DNA from: Aplysia californica
Lineage: Eukaryota > Mollusca > Gastropoda > Aplysiida > Aplysiidae
Length of the DNA: 64,000 nt
NCBI RefSeq assembly: GCF_000002075.1
Contig: NW_004797275.1
Span: 1,575,665-1,639,664, forward strand
Direction of reading: 5' to 3'
Below the pieces are notes generated by a model. That model was not told the DNA's origin and ran no database searches. It saw only the letters and a list, made by a program, of their open reading frames with translations. A program made the translations under genes and the position numbers. Below, in pieces: positions 1 through 34,500 of this stretch (position 1 is the stretch's first letter; the number at the start of each line of letters is the position of its first letter).

Positions 1-931
1 GCCCCCCTGAACCCCCCCATCTCCATATTTTTTTTAGGTCAGGGGGGCAAGCTCCCCTGAAACCCCCGTACTCTTGACTTTAACGAACGAAACTACAAAA
101 TCGCCCAGAAGTCTTCATATATATATATCTTTTGAGTCATGATTGAAAAACTTACTCTTTTCCGTTGGAGCGTTGATTTCCTTTAAACCGCATTTGGCCA
201 GAGTGAGGATGGGAGTATCAATTCACAACATTCATTTTGCATCATGATACATTTGTTTTATTGTCAAGTAATGAACTGTAATGAATGGGGTTGTCTTGTT
301 CTGTTCTACCTTTTCGATGAACCTTACACTATAAAGCGCAACTTTTTTTTTTCTTTTCCATTTGATTTGCAAATATAGAAATTTTAACTCAACTGCTATT
401 ATCTGTGCTGTAATGCAACTCTTGATGTTATGCAGACCAGTGCATGATATATATAAATATATATTATATACGATTATTATTTTTTTCTCTGTTTCCATTG
501 GGGTTTCAAAGGTATTTGTGTGTGTTCTTTTCATTGTTGCTGATGTCTTTCTTCAATTAAAAGCAAGGTGATGTCATGTTAAAAGGCTATTTATGTACAA
601 TGTAATGGCAGTTCAGAGCTTCCCTTTGGTTGTAGTGTCTCAAAAGTAAAAAAAGTGAAATTTGAGAATCTTTCACTGGTCCCTTGTCTTGAGTAAAACT
701 GTTAGACGCTGTATTCCCCGCTGTACTGTTCTGTAATAACATGTTCTATTCCTTTTGTAATATTCATAATTTCATAGAGGCAATAAATTGTTTTTATTAC
801 AAAAATAGAATTTAGGAACTTGTTTTTCATTCTGAAATATCAATACATGGACATGACTGTCTCACAATAACTTTGGTTGAGGAGTTGCCTTTCCGTCAAA
901 CTTACATAGTGACCCTTTTGTTATATTTCAG
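1..931. other. MEK intron 1, right part
   Basis: AT-rich DNA left of MEK exon 2. I see no start-codon exon for MEK and no other supported gene. An AATAAA near 782 sits in a 3'-UTR-like stretch that may be a retroposed piece; nothing else supports that. Confidence 0.5.
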
Positions 932-20977
<20,046 letters not shown>

Positions 20978-21293
20978 GTGGCCAGAGGTTGTAGTGATCA
21001 TGGGCTCCAGACTGTGGAGCGACCATTTTCTGCGTACAGTTGTGCATGTTTGGATGAGTAGGAACACAGGTGTGTCCTGTGTGTCTGCTCTAGTATCGAA
21101 TTTTTCTGTGAATGCACCTTAATGCATTGTGCCAGACTATTTTGATTTTTTTTTTTTCCCCATAAATATTTTTAGGGTTATTACGCTGTTTTCAGGTCAT
21201 GTTGAAAATTTGGTGGTTGGAGGGGGCATTGTATTTTATTATTGTTGTTTTGCTAAACGTTTTAGTAGGACCATTCAGAAGTTACGAATTGAA

Positions 21294-21299
21294 AATAAA
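21294..21299 (+). terminator. Candidate MEK polyadenylation signal
   Basis: First AATAAA after the MEK stop, 317 nt downstream, followed by a T-rich stretch. Later AATAAA copies near 22354 and 24648 could serve longer 3' UTRs; sequence alone cannot choose. Confidence 0.4.
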
Positions 21300-23339
21300 A
21301 TTTGCTTTTTTTTAAAACTGGAAAGGTTTGCGATGTTTTTTATACTAATTTCTCTTCGAGTGGACTGATTTTTGAAAGGTTCAATTTTTGTATTTAACAT
21401 GTGGTATCTTAGATGAGTGTGTGAATGAATGCTTGTAAATCATTTAATAATTTTTGCTTGAAATGGTTTCCACTTTGCAAGATCTTTCACAAGTGTAGCA
21501 TTAATACATGCTTGCACATTCAGCTTAAATGGTGATAGAAAAACCCAGAAGTGCTTCAGTCTTACAATGTGATAACTACACTGAGACCTGAAGTGCTGTC
21601 GAGGGATTTAAAAATAATCTAGAAAATGAGAGGTGTTTAAATGAACATTTTGAATACAGGCGAAATATTTTTACCGCATGCAGAACTGATTCGCTTTTCT
21701 ATCATTCTCTTGATTGTGGGAGATGTTTCCGAGTTTGGCAAATTTGAATGAGTGAATGACTTGGGAGAGCTGTCTTCTTGGCAGAAGGAAACTCAGCATC
21801 AACCTCCCCATCATATCCAGGGGTAAACAGTAGGGCATATTGTGTGATTTACGTTTCATTGCTCATCTGTATCTTCAATGATGAAATGATTATTTGTTTT
21901 CCCTTTTTGTTTTTTTGTTTATTCGATTGTTTTGAAGAAGAATGTGATGGAATCTGAATGTTTTGTGTATGTAGGGCGGGGGATGATAATGATAAGTCGT
22001 GGTGTAATGTTCTCAATGTTTCACATTCCTCTTTGATGTATCATGTCACTGTCAGTGTCAGTCTTTCTGTACTGAGTTGTGCTTGCTTTGTTGTGTGCTG
22101 TCAGTGGGCATTGAGGAGGATTCTTTTCACATTTAGGTTTGCTCTTATTTGTTTTGAGCTATGGATGCTTTCTCCATCATAAGATTTATATATATGACAA
22201 ATTTTTCACGATTTGTATCCTCGCAAGAACACTATTTTGCCCACGTGAACATAGACACTTGCTGGCTGATAATTTATGTGATGAGAAATTGCGGGGCATG
22301 GCAGAAGGATCAGTTACCTCTATAAATAAGCGTTGTATTCATGCATGTGTCTGTAATAAAAGCTCATTTTTAGGGATTAATGTGACATTTTTGTCCGATA
22401 AAGTCTGCACTCATTGATTGAATCGTGTGTTTGTGTGAGCTGTGAAGGGTAGCATCAATATTAAAGAGAAAAAAAGCACTATGCTTGTGTTAGCAGTCCT
22501 GACGTGCGTTAATAGTTTGTAGAAAACTGCCAACTTCTGATGTAAGATGAACAAAAGTTACCTCATTTGTCACAAAGTTGTTCTTTTCTGTTGTGATTAT
22601 GCTTCTCTCTTTTTCCTATTAAAAGGTAGAAACTAATTTGTCGCATTGTGCTTTCAGACTGTTGACTTTCATATGATTTGGTTGATAAGTCTAAAAAGTT
22701 ACTTTGTGATAGTACTTTTTTTTTACATTGAGTTACAGCGAGAGAAAAAATGGGTGTAAAAATTGGAAGGTGACAAATTCATTTTTAAATAACTCAAGTT
22801 TGTATTGTTTGATATTGTCTTTATTTGTTTGATGTAAGTATGTACTTATGGTTGTTGTGAAGTGGCTTGATTAAGGTCTCCTTGTTAGTGGCTTTGGGCG
22901 TGTCAAGACAAGCTCGATCGAGTTTCTTCAGAAATTGTCTTTGTAGCTGTGAATAGACAAAGCTTTCCATTTGTGCATTATTTCCTCTTGAAAACAAGTT
23001 CACAATAAAATTCAGAGATTCCAGACAATGATTTTTTTTTGTAGCTGCTGAAGTTTGAGCACTCTATTTTTTTGGCCTCATTTTTATGCAGATATGAATG
23101 ATTTTGCAAAGCTGATTGGCATCCTTCAGTGGTTCTTCTTGTTTTCCCAAGTCTGTGATAGATCTGGCAATGTTTGGCATTGTCCAATTTGTATTGGTAT
23201 TGGTACAAAACATTTGCAGGGATAGTAATATCTGTTCATAAATGTTTGGACACCTCAAAAAGTATACGTAGGCATTTTTTGGTTCTTTTTGGTTTACTAA
23301 ATGTTACATTTACTACGCCCTGTCCTATAGCTCTTCTAT

Positions 23340-23780
23340 AGTTCTCCTGTTCAATCAAATGGGGGGGGGAGAATAGAAGAGTTGGCTGTTCTTGGGTTTG
23401 GAGTGAAAGTGTTTGGGGTTTTGTTTGGCAGGGCCTGGTTTGAGATTAGGTCTAGGGGAGTCAAAAGACTTGATGTTGTAGGGGGCGTTGCTGTGTTTTG
23501 GCCTATGATGAGGTTTAGATAGTTTGTCGACAGATTCCATCTGCTCTGTTTGTTTTCTGGTCAGCTCCATTGTCCTAGCTTATTGCAGTAGGTCATTTAA
23601 AGTCATATTTGGGTTTGTTAGTAATGTTAGACCCTTTTCCTTGACCTTGATGGATGAGCAGCCAAATATCAGTTGCGACTTGATTTCCTCTTCTGGGTTT
23701 ACAAACTGACATGTTCCGGCAAACTTGATGTACCGGAACGACACTTGTTGATTCAACAAATTCACTCTCTTATCATGATT
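23340..23780 (-). mobile_element. LTR-retrotransposon gag fossil (Ty3/gypsy-like)
   Basis: The minus strand shows a gag-like stretch (a PEEEIKSQLIFGC-type segment with a conserved leucine pattern, then a basic, proline-rich tail). The family call is tentative. The copy is broken, with more than one break, and no pol region is seen. The few hundred bases to its right may hold its leader or LTR, but no paired LTR was found. Probably old. Confidence 0.4.
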
Positions 23781-26700
23781 TTGTCACACTCTAGTAACAC
23801 CCTAGTATCCAATTATAAATAATAATGATCATACGTTTTGTGCCCAACACAATGTTTTGAATCAAAGCAGCATTTGTGTATGCCGGGCTTGTGAAAGACT
23901 CTCTGAACACTAGACACATCAAAGAACCGGTTAGATTTACACTGTACACACCACGCACGCACACACTACACAGACCGGCGGGAGGCTGGGATCGACTGCG
24001 GTGTAGGACTCCACCTCGCCGTGTGGAGTCCGGATTAAGTTGCCTGATAGTTTAGCGCCTTTGTGATACCCCTCAGGGCTGCACAGCTCACGAGCATGAG
24101 ATAAAATCCCCAGTTGAACACAGCTACTAATGGCGCTTAATGTTTCCTCAACAACATTAGCACAAGTGCAGCAGTAACAAGGCTTTTTTCCTGTTTGGGA
24201 TGTAGGTACTGTAAACACTAGATACACTGTGTTTGAGAGATTACTAAGTAGTAAAATCGACTCCTTAGAGATTAAGAGAATATTCAGTTGGGGGGAAGGT
24301 TTTTGTTATCGGTGCTCTGGTTTTTGCTTTTTTTGTTATTTATTTTGTACATACATATCATAGATCCTATTGTGTTCATGATCATTGTAGATTAAACGAG
24401 TTACAAATGTGTTATGGCTACTTTTGGTCAAGATTGTCTAGCTTTCAGACTTTATTGTTAAATATTAAGAAGAGCAAAAGAGTTGAAGTCACAACTGAAG
24501 TAAGATTACAAACTCAGACCCTTCTTGTGAAAGTTATTACACTAAACAGCCCTTTGAAAGCTGTCACTATTTCACGTTTTGCTCCTATGAGGTTGTTGGA
24601 GAGAGGAAATGTAACCTTTTCTCCAAAAATAGACATCAGTGATCACAATAAATAATGCTTTCAACTTGAACTTTTTCGGCTGAGCACATAAACAACAGTG
24701 TCGATTTTTTAAGGCTGTGGCACCAGTAAATGTTGTTCAAAGTTCAGTTGAATCTCCCGACTATAAATATAAAGTGAAAATATAAAAAAAACTTAAAATG
24801 AGTCCGCTTTGAAAAATCTACACGTCTTGGTAATTTGTCAGTGAGAAAGTATGGAGGTTTTTCAAGGTCTTTGGCTACATAAAAACGTAGTAATTGTAGT
24901 AGTAGGTAGTGCTGCTTACGGTTTTTGAGAAAATGTCTTGAGACTGGGGGCATGAGTGTATGTAGAGAACTGAAGGAAGTCTGCTCTGTGAGAGATATAA
25001 TTGACCTGACTATGCATCATGGTGAAGGGCATGTTGTGCCAATGTGTTTTCCGTTTCTGTTGTATTCCCCCATCTGTCTGTAAGATAAGCACCATTTTGG
25101 TTTGGATTTTGTTTTGATGTGTGTGCCCTTCAACAGTTGAGAACCTGCGTCAGTTGTGCAAATGACGAGAGTTCAGTTTCTGCTTTTGGAAGTCTAGTTA
25201 CATTGAGTGTCTCTGTTTTTCTGCTGGGATGCTTTACCCCTCTCAGCATGATAAGTAAGGGCTAAGCAGCCGGTCCCTTAGTTGATCTAAATTTTGTTTA
25301 TAGGAGGTCTGCCCCAAATCAATCCAGCTTGTTTTTGTTGTTATCGATCCAGGTCCGCCCCTCCCCCCCCCCCCCCCCAAAAAAAAGAAAGAAATGTGTT
25401 TGTGCTTGTGAAATTTTAAGAAACAGCTTCCTATCTTTAGATCAACTTCTTTATCAGTAAATTTGAAGATTTTTGCTCTTTCACAAGTGAAATGTGTCAA
25501 TTTTTTACTGTTTGTATTGTGCAGTTAGTAATCCAGAGTACTTTGTATTGCCTTTTGTACCATACAATTTTAGTTTAGTGCACATGTTGTGAACAAATGA
25601 CGTAATGTTTCGCGGAACTTGTTCGGAGTGTGGCTGTTATTGATAGCCTTTCTTGTTTTGTAATGACTTTTCAGGACTGAAAGAAAGCTTTCATCTACAT
25701 CTAATTTATTGAACTTTCTGCAAAAGAAGTATTTTAAAAATAGCACTGGATTTCAAGAAAATACATTTTTGTTTGTGACAGAACAATGGACTATTTGCCA
25801 TGTAAAGGAAAACAATATGAGACACTAAGCAGTTTTTTCAGAAGAGATGGTATTTAATAAGGGATGTATTGTTCTAAGGGAGAGTGCTTTATCAGATGTT
25901 AACTCACTGAAGACTGAAGGATTTTACTATGTACAGGCACCGAAAACTGGAGGTTTTTGGGTTTTTAAAAATTAAGTTACATAAAATCTGAACCATTTAA
26001 AAAAATACAATGCCCTTTTGACACAATCAAGGACAATACAGTAAACATACCAAAGTACAAGTGTAAATCTCTGCTGGATTATTTGTCATGATTTTTTAGT
26101 GAAAAAGTTAAATTCGATGTAAAAAAATCACGAATAAGAAAATTAGAGACGTCATATAGACAATCACCGCAATTTACTACACAGTCTTAAGCAGTCACCT
26201 AACTAAAAATGCTCTGGATAAAAAATTATCGATCGACCGATATTCAGGAAATTTTTTGTGGAACGAAACAAATGGCTACGCATACGTCTAAGTCTAAGCC
26301 AGATCCCGTGCTTTTAGCGGCATTTATAAAGACGCTATCGGCAATAATGACAATACTACGTTTTCCACCGGAACCCGTGTTTTTAGCGAGAAACATCTTC
26401 AGTGAATTAAAACAAAGTCATCTTCAGAAATGAAAATGTAGTTCAGTACCCTGCTTCCCTCACTGCTTTTACAATCAGAGTATTCAGAGATAAAGCCTTT
26501 ATCTTTTCAGTACCGTACATCTTTTTTTTCATCGGTCTTATGGATGGCATGAACTCGGCTCCTCTCTATCTCAAACGAAGTTAAGCGTGTTGTCTTCAAT
26601 TATGGTAATTATTATATTCGTTATAATCATTGTTTTGTGCTAAAGCAAGTAATGACATTCTTTTGTATGTTAATTCTAAATAATAAGTATCATATGCTGT

Positions 26701-28127
26701 ATGACAAGCTTTGGATGTCCCTCCCTCTCACTTTGCCAATTGCACAAGGTGTATGTCTGTATGATTATTCTTTCAATGAATTTTGACATGGATCGAAATT
26801 TATCCGAATATTGTGTTGAATTAAAGTTTATATATTATATTTATAAAATGAATAAGATCTTTAGACTTTTCATTGAAGGTCCTCGGCCAATATCGCATTG
26901 TATGTTTACTAAAAAGTGTACAAGTTATTTTCTCATCCTGCGTGACATCCCTTGAAGTTTTTCAGTGCTGAAAAAGTTTCCACCAAATTTTTATTTGTTA
27001 ATGTTTCAACCTTTTGAGAATAGCTTATAAATTCGAATGAAGTTGAAAAAAGCTGACAGGGTGGGATTCCACGATGTGAACGGTGTGCTAATCCATGTCA
27101 GTGTCTGTGTGGTTAGGTTTAATCTTTTGGGGTTCATTTTTTGTTTTGTTTTGTATTCTGCTTATTTAAGTCTTTTTACTTTAAATTTAAAGTCAACCAT
27201 TGAAAATGATGTTAACTGATAATAATAATCTAGTTTTAGCTGCTCTAACAAAGACCATAGTGCAAACAACTGAAAGTGAAATGATTGCTGTACATTGTTC
27301 ATGCATTTTTTTTACAGTGAAGAAAAATTCCTTGACTGTAGCAGTTACATCTTCTACTGACCCACAACTAACACTGGAATGAGTAATAATGTGTTCATGT
27401 CTTGTAAATGGAGTTTGAAGCAAAAAAATAATAAAAACTAAGTAAATAAAATAATTCACAATAAATGAGAAAAGGAGAAAAAAAGGTACTTGTACTTGTC
27501 TGTAGTATTTGTTGCAAATACGTGTGTTTGAATACTATGTTGTGTGTCTGTGTTTTGAAGTAAGAAGGAAAAGCAGAGAAACCATTGAGCAGGAGAAAGT
27601 GTATTTTGGGTGCTTTTTTTTTTCATAGTGTAAGGGAGACTAGATCATACTAGATGTAAAAGTACTATGAAATATGATGATACTATAGTAAGAACAGGTC
27701 AACTCTTTGGTAGTTTTCCACTTGTGAATAGTGAGATGTGTGGACAGTAACAGGTCATTGTAATTGTGTAGCTCCAATAATTTAGGTGAAATGTTGGGCA
27801 ACCAATCAAAATCGGACTCAAGTGGCTGAGAATGGAAATGTGAACCTTTTAATAATGAAAGTTGAAAGGCTAGCACCATACAATCGAATTAAAACACATC
27901 AAAATCTATACTGAAACCTGTTTGAGTGTATAGTTTCTTTGACTTGAATGGAAGAATGACATGCTGATGTCAGGGTGAAACAAGTTCTTCCCTGTTTTGT
28001 CAAAACAAAGGGATTGATCGTGGCATTATACACCTGTTGTAGGCAACTTGTAGGTGAGGAAAAAGGAAAGAAGATTTTGTTCCGATTTTTGCGTTTATTG
28101 TAGCTGGTAACTTGCCTAAACTGCAAG

Positions 28128-28185
28128 CAATTATATGGCCTTATTGTGTTGCAAATGCCGTAAAACTCTTATTAAAATTAGGGGG
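28128..28185 (+). mobile_element. SINE tail fragment
   Basis: TGGCCTTATTGTGTTGCAAA then TGCCGTAAAACTCTTATTAA match the 3' tail shared with the SINE at 33782-34309. No head is visible. Confidence 0.4.
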
Positions 28186-30411
28186 GAAAACCCTTAAACT
28201 TCGAGTAAACGAGGTTATAACAGAGCTCCGGCAAATATACCGGGTATATATATATATATCATTGGCAAGCTGTTCAACTGTTGTAAGTCCTGAAAGCAAA
28301 TTATTTTTAGAAGAGATAAAAACTTGATAGAAAGTTGTCTGTACAGTTACTGTTACTGTTATTCCCTATGCGGATCAATTTCTTCCCTTTGTTCTGTCTG
28401 CCCCTCTTTGGACAAACAGTGTTATAATAACAAAGTTACAGCCCTTAAGACACACTGTACTACCCCACTTATCAGGGAAGAGAACTTGCTATGTAGAGTT
28501 CACCACTCCTCTAGAGTAGAAGCAAGTCTTTCACTCTGGACCATTCATGCTCAAACCTGCCTATTCTGTGATGATCAACAATAAAACTACAAACGGTCAT
28601 TTTAAAAAAAGCAAACATTTGGAGAAAAAAAGAATGGTGTCACCCAGACTCCCACCCCTGTAGATTAAGAACGTCATATTACACGTACAGATGTTGGAAA
28701 CTTGCACAAACACCAAAATGTCAGTGTTGAGTCGGACCAGACTGGAACACGCCCCCCAGCATTGCAGGACACACAGAGCCCTGAGACATAAAATGTGGCC
28801 AACCCCATTATCATTAACACTACAAGAAAAACCATATATGGGTCAACAGAGGATTTAGCAGGAAGGCCTGTATATAACTGTACAACAGACACCAGTGTTC
28901 AAGTGTGATGCGAGAGAAGAAGAAAATGATGTCATGAAGCTATTGTTGCATAAAAATATTTTTTTAAATGAAAAAACATGTCGTATCCTAGAAACTATTT
29001 TGTCCCAAGTGTACTTAAGTAAAATAATTCTGAGGCGACGATGTGGTGAAACTATCAGTACTCGCATTGCCTGTTGAACAAGTGTATAGATCCACTTTCT
29101 TTACAATAAATCTTATAGTTATAGGCTGCTGGGAACAAAATTTACATAAAAACAAACCAGTCTCACAAGGCTTAAAAAAATCAGACAAACCAAGTTTTCT
29201 CAAGGCATTTGGTTAAGTCGGCATAGTGCGTACAGCAGTGTGATATGGCAGCCAGCGAAACATTTTTTGAAGTTGGATTGAAAGAATGTTGCTGTTCTCC
29301 ACTCGCTTCAACTTTAATTAAGAGACTGACGTTAAATAAAGGAGGGCTCACTTCAATACAGTCCAGTCCATTTATAACAGCCTCTGTTATTGTTATTACT
29401 GGAACTTGGAATAACAGTGATAAATCAAATCCCCGTTTTTTTAAATCTATAAGTATAAGTAATCTGAACCTGCCTATAACAGGGTCCAATTTGCACAGAT
29501 TCTGATACATATATATATAACAGTGATTGTGGAGTGCATGAACTTGCTTTCGATCCGTCAAATTATTAAAATTTGTCTCAACCAAGACATTTCGCCTGTT
29601 TGTATGATTGTTTGCCAAAACACAAATTTTCAAACACATACCCCTCTATCTATTGTGTTGGGGTCACTGATTGATTCCGTCTCAGTGTCAGCAAAACAGC
29701 CTACTGGAAAAGGATCTGCGGTAATTGAATATGTAAGTAGGCTGAAGGTGTAATGGTACTGCGGTAGTTCCCCTTGGTAACCGTAATAACAAGGAAATAC
29801 TGAAGGTCCAGTCTGTCCTGTTCTATCTTGAGTTTTACTGTATTACTATTACCTTATTGTGTTGTAAGGGGCATTCACATGACATTGTCATTAAGTCGTC
29901 TAAATCTACAGGGGCCAGATTGTGGGTGATGCTAATTTTTCCTCCCCAACGTTCTCTTGTTTTATTTTGAGAATCACACAACATTCCACAATCAGAATTT
30001 AATTTGCACACAAGTCTGTCTCTCTAAATATCCTGTCACAGTTTAGACAAGCCCATGTGGTATTAGCATTATACAAGAACACTGAACCTGATGAGATTTA
30101 CTCTTTCTCCAGCCTAAGCTGTCAGCAGGTTGTGTAAAAATGTAGCAATGAATTGTAAGTGAGAATGCCTGAAGCATTCCTTTTGCCATAGCCATGCTTG
30201 TGAGTGGGAATGATGAAGAAGACAAGAAAATATACAGTAATAAATCGTATATATTATATATGACAAAATGTACCTTTAAGCAGAGCTGGCATTTTCACAA
30301 CCTGCATTTAGATTTTAGACAAGCTACTGAAATTTTGAAGTTAATCTGGCCATGTCAGGCCCACATATCTTTTAAGTAAACCACCCTTCCCCAAATAAAA
30401 TACACAAAGAC

Positions 30412-30417
30412 TTTATT
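30412..30417 (-). terminator. Candidate polyadenylation signal of the coiled-coil gene
   Basis: AATAAA on the minus strand, 260 nt past the stop at 30677, followed by a GT-rich stretch. It is the nearest match and gives a short 3' UTR. Confidence 0.5.
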
Positions 30418-30676
30418 GTGAGTGTGAAGTGTGGAATATATTCTTCCGCTCATCAAATTATTCAAAGAGGATATTGCACATGATTATCTTCTCTTAGTCT
30501 TGAGTATTAAAAAAGGCACATTTCCTGCAGAATGAAATCACAATGCATTAAGAAGGGTCAAAGAAACTCTCTGTCCCTTGTCTATGCAAGAATCATTGAC
30601 ACTTTTATAGACATAGATTATAGAGATATACAAAAAAATTGATTGTATTGCTTTACATATAATATGTCTATTTCAG

Positions 30677-31590
30677 TCATGAACCATCATGTTTTGAATT
30701 GCCATTAGAAGATGATGAAAAACTGCTCTGTTTCTTCAACTTCAAAGAAGATTGGGCAACCCCAAGGTTCTGTTCATATGACTTTGGCTTGTTTTTTGAC
30801 ACTGTGAAAATTCTCGAAGATGTTTTTCTACCAGAGCTCAGTGGTTGTGAACGGGCACTTTTTCCTTCTGTAGGAGCTAGTACCTGAGTCAAGTCATCTT
30901 CATTACTGTTCAGTCGTTTTGACCCAGAATCAGGGCTAGCCGACTTCAACTGGGAAGTAAAATCGTTGATCCATTCTTTATCTGGTACCCACTTCGAAGA
31001 CGGTTTTTGAGCCCCTGATTTCCTGCTGCTTCTGAGTTCAGGATGTTCATTGCGCTCCAATGCCTGACCTGCCTCATTGGAGGAGATAAAACCTCCACTA
31101 TTAAGTGCCTCTCTTTTAGTTGACTTTTCTTCTTTTGTCCCTTTTTGATGATCTTTTGGGGCACTTTCATCAAAAGCACTGACCCAATCAGAGTCCTCGT
31201 CCAAATAGCTGCGGAGAATAGTAGGGTCCTCAACAACAATTCTGTCTGGTTTCGATGTGTGCCCACGACAAGCAGCAGACATTTGGGACAGGTCCTCGTT
31301 AGAATCACGAGATGGGTTCTCTACAATAGTCTCTTCTGTCACTTCCACCAAGCTTTCTTTTGAACCAGCTCTTGACGAGCTCATTCCATTGGAATATGGC
31401 AACCATTGTTTCTCATATTTGGCTTCTAAATCCTCAATAAGGTTCTGAAGTTCCCGATCCCTTCGCTTTTGCTCTTCTCGTACAGACTTCTTTTCCCTGA
31501 TAGCTTTGTCCCGACGTTGTTGACACTGGAACTCTACCGCTGCCAGTTTAGACATCAAGTCCGCACCATAGGCTCCAAATGCATCTGCTC
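30677..31590 (-). CDS. Coiled-coil gene exon 11 with stop
   Basis: 914 nt; acceptor GTCTTGCAG ends at 31591; TGA at 30679-30677. It encodes 303 residues: a basic/acidic helix (QQRRDKAIREKKSVREEQKR), then a polar Ser/Glu/Lys-rich tail. The motifs DEDSDWVSAFDES and WVPDKEWINDF stand out as aromatic-acidic short linear motifs in the disordered part. Confidence 0.9.
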
Positions 31591-34500
31591 CTGCAAGACA
31601 GAAAAAAAAATCAAGGAGTTAGATGAAAAGTATCATTAGGAAGAACAATTTAAGATGAAGTCAAAATCATCTGCTTTTATTTTTACTCCAGTACAATCCT
31701 CAAATAAATTGACTTATCAATGGGTCCAGACATGCCATATTTATCCCATCTTGAGTCCAAGACACAGAAAAAGTTTGTCTTTCTCAGAAAAACAGGACTT
31801 AAGGCAAATCAGAACGAAAGAAAGCCTCAGACCATCACAACATAAGAGGGAAATACAGAGAGCATAGAACACACCGAGTACATATTGGGCCTTCAAAAGG
31901 TGAAAGATATTTTTTTAAAGTAAAATAAAATTAAGTTAATAAGGCACATCACCCCAGCGCAAGAAAGTTCACTGGGCTGACACAAACAGCTAAAATGAGG
32001 AATTACAGGTCACTTTAATTATACTGAAACATTCAGGATCAGCCCATTGGCTCTACTCCTTTTGTTAAGAAAAATAGCTTAACAAAAACTTGTTCTTCTT
32101 AATTTTCCTATAATATACAAAAATCTCTAACACCCTGCCGAGTAAAGTAGAGCAATTTTGATAAATACACAGAATTTTTTTACTGAATCTTCAACATGAG
32201 ATATGAAATATGAAAACACTGTATACACTAAAACAGAAAAAAATGAAAGTCTCATTACCATTGCTATCACTGGTAGTCTTGTCAAACATGTCAATGACAG
32301 ATGAAAGCTGAAAGGAAGTTGAAAATGTTATGAAATTTAATCCTTTTCTTAACTTCATCTCAATTAACTATACAATGTACCATCACATCAATTTTCTACT
32401 GGTATAACACCCCCCACACACACACACAAGCACCTGTACACCATGCCTTCTTTTCTGCCTTCTGTATCAATATCATGGCAATAAGAAAGCATTCTCAAAA
32501 GCTAAGCATTTATTAAACTATAGGAGCAATACCACCAATCAATGATACAAACACACCTAGTTCAAACATATGTGAGGCATCGTGGTGAAATCAGGCGCTC
32601 GTCAAAATAATGAAATCAAAGAAAATGGCATTTTTCCGCCAGTTTGAAAATTGTTGTCAAAATTTTGGTTTTCGGCTCAACACCTTTTATGTCCATATAA
32701 AAACACATTTCCATGTGAATTTTAAAGAAAAAGGTTGGTTAAAGGCATAAAATATGTAATTTTTCAGTTTTCAAAGACTATCAAGCTGTTGAAGTTACCA
32801 AACTTTGGCAGCCATTTTCTCGCTAATTTTACCACTGAATCCAGATGACCCCATCTTCTTCAATAATAAATATCTAGACTTCATATATTGGTATTTTTTT
32901 CATTGAAAGCAAGGCAACTGAATGAGCTATCAGACGATACCAATAACTCCACATGCCCAAAAATTGACGAGCGCCTGATTCCATCCCATTGTGACACATA
33001 CTTTAATGTTAAACACTTGATAAATTTTGAAAGTTGTAATTTCCACACATTTTTTAAAGAGAGAATACAATGACAGTTAAAAGAAAAATTTAAGCCAGCC
33101 ACCAAATCATAGCCAATTTAACACATGGCCAATATGTTCAGGTCAAGGGTTCTAATTCAAGTTTTTTTAAAAATCAAATGTCATCTCTCCGAAAATTAGT
33201 TTACCCATAACCTAGTTCTGACAAGTGACCAAGATACAAAATGACCAACTGGGAAATTACCTAAATATAATTTATTTGTCAAGAGGGATGAACAACTTCA
33301 GTATCAATGAAAGGGGATGGATTTGATAAACAAAAATACAGAAAATTTGTTCTTTTGGTACATCAAACTTAAGATCTATAACTTATATTACCTGTAGTTC
33401 ATTTTCTTTAATAATGAGAAGAAAATCTCTCAGAGCAGCCTCTGATGTGGACTTTTTGAGTTTCTTGTAAGCACCAAGCATATCTGAAATTTTGAAATTC
33501 ATTTCTTAGTTAAGTAATGACAATAAACGACGAATGAAATAATTGCATATGGTATCCCAAATTTAATCATCATTTCATTTTCTGCCTCAAAATAAAAATA
33601 AATAACATCCCTGATGTGTTTGACTATAAAGTAAGTAATAAATGGAGAACACTTTTCTTTATTACCTGAATATTACCTACATAAATCTATAGTGCATGAA
33701 CATGCCCTGAACTGTTTAGCTGTGTTCATGTGTACTACATGTATTTGGCATACCAAAAATTAGAAGGAACTTCTAAACTTTTTGTTTGTTTTTGTAAAGT
33801 GTTTTACAGCGCTCGCAACTGCATAAGGTCATATGAGCGCGTGGGACACACCTAATATTTTCAGTTGGTAGGAAATTTTGAATTTTGCCCGGGTGGCGGC
33901 CGAAGCCTACTCTTATCGATTTTAGACCACCAAGGGATCTTTAACGTGCGCAACTTGCACACGGGCCCTATGAGATTTTTCGCCCTTGTCCAAGAAGGCT
34001 AGGTGTAGATCTTTCCTACCAAAAGATCAGGGGTGTGGCAGAAAGACAGCAGTAAGGAGGAGTCAAGGAGTAGCAGTGGAAAGGCTGCAGAAAGAGTCAG
34101 GAGCCCAGAGGAGGGGGGCAAAGGAGGTGAGGGGGTGGGGACAGAAAGTGGAAATGAAAGCAGACAACAGAACATTGCTAGAGAGCAGGAAAGGAGGTGA
34201 AAGGAGACAATTTTAGAGAAGAAAATTTTTTGGTCGCTACCCGGATTCGAACCCGGGACCTTTGAATGAGAGGCCAACACCTTAACCTCTAGGCCACGAG
34301 AGCCCCCTCCTTCTAAACTTTACAATACAATGGTAGCATACAGCCATTCTACAGTTGAAGTAGTTGAACCAGTCCAGGACGACCATCGAGGAGAAAAGCA
34401 GTCACCTTAAACAGGTGGTTGTCTTCAACAGTGTCAGTACAATGTAATAAAAAACAAAAACAAAACAGGAGTGAAGCGGGAAATGGTCATTTGTACAGGT

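Larger units (their letters stand above)
20978..30411. other. Convergent intergenic region between MEK and the coiled-coil gene
   Basis: Includes both 3' UTRs. I see no supported gene: open frames are short, biased and unlike known proteins. Contents are an LTR-element gag fossil (23340-23780), a C-run (25364-25379), a SINE tail (28128-28185) and AT-rich unique DNA. The length of the MEK 3' UTR is unknown. Confidence 0.5.

Noticed and set aside
873-931. Upstream extension of MEK exon 2 as its true start
   Set aside because: No ATG in frame, a good acceptor at 931, and family data that place the start in another exon.
29181-29639. A 152-codon minus-strand open frame
   Set aside because: No recognisable motif, no start context and no matching exon signals; composition like surrounding non-coding DNA.
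30946-31308. A 120-codon minus-strand open frame inside exon 11 of the coiled-coil gene
   Set aside because: It is a shifted-frame shadow of the longer, spliced coding frame.
34235-34305. A tRNA gene on the minus strand
   Set aside because: B box is perfect, but the acceptor and anticodon stems mispair and the sequence is the head of a SINE bounded by target-site duplications.
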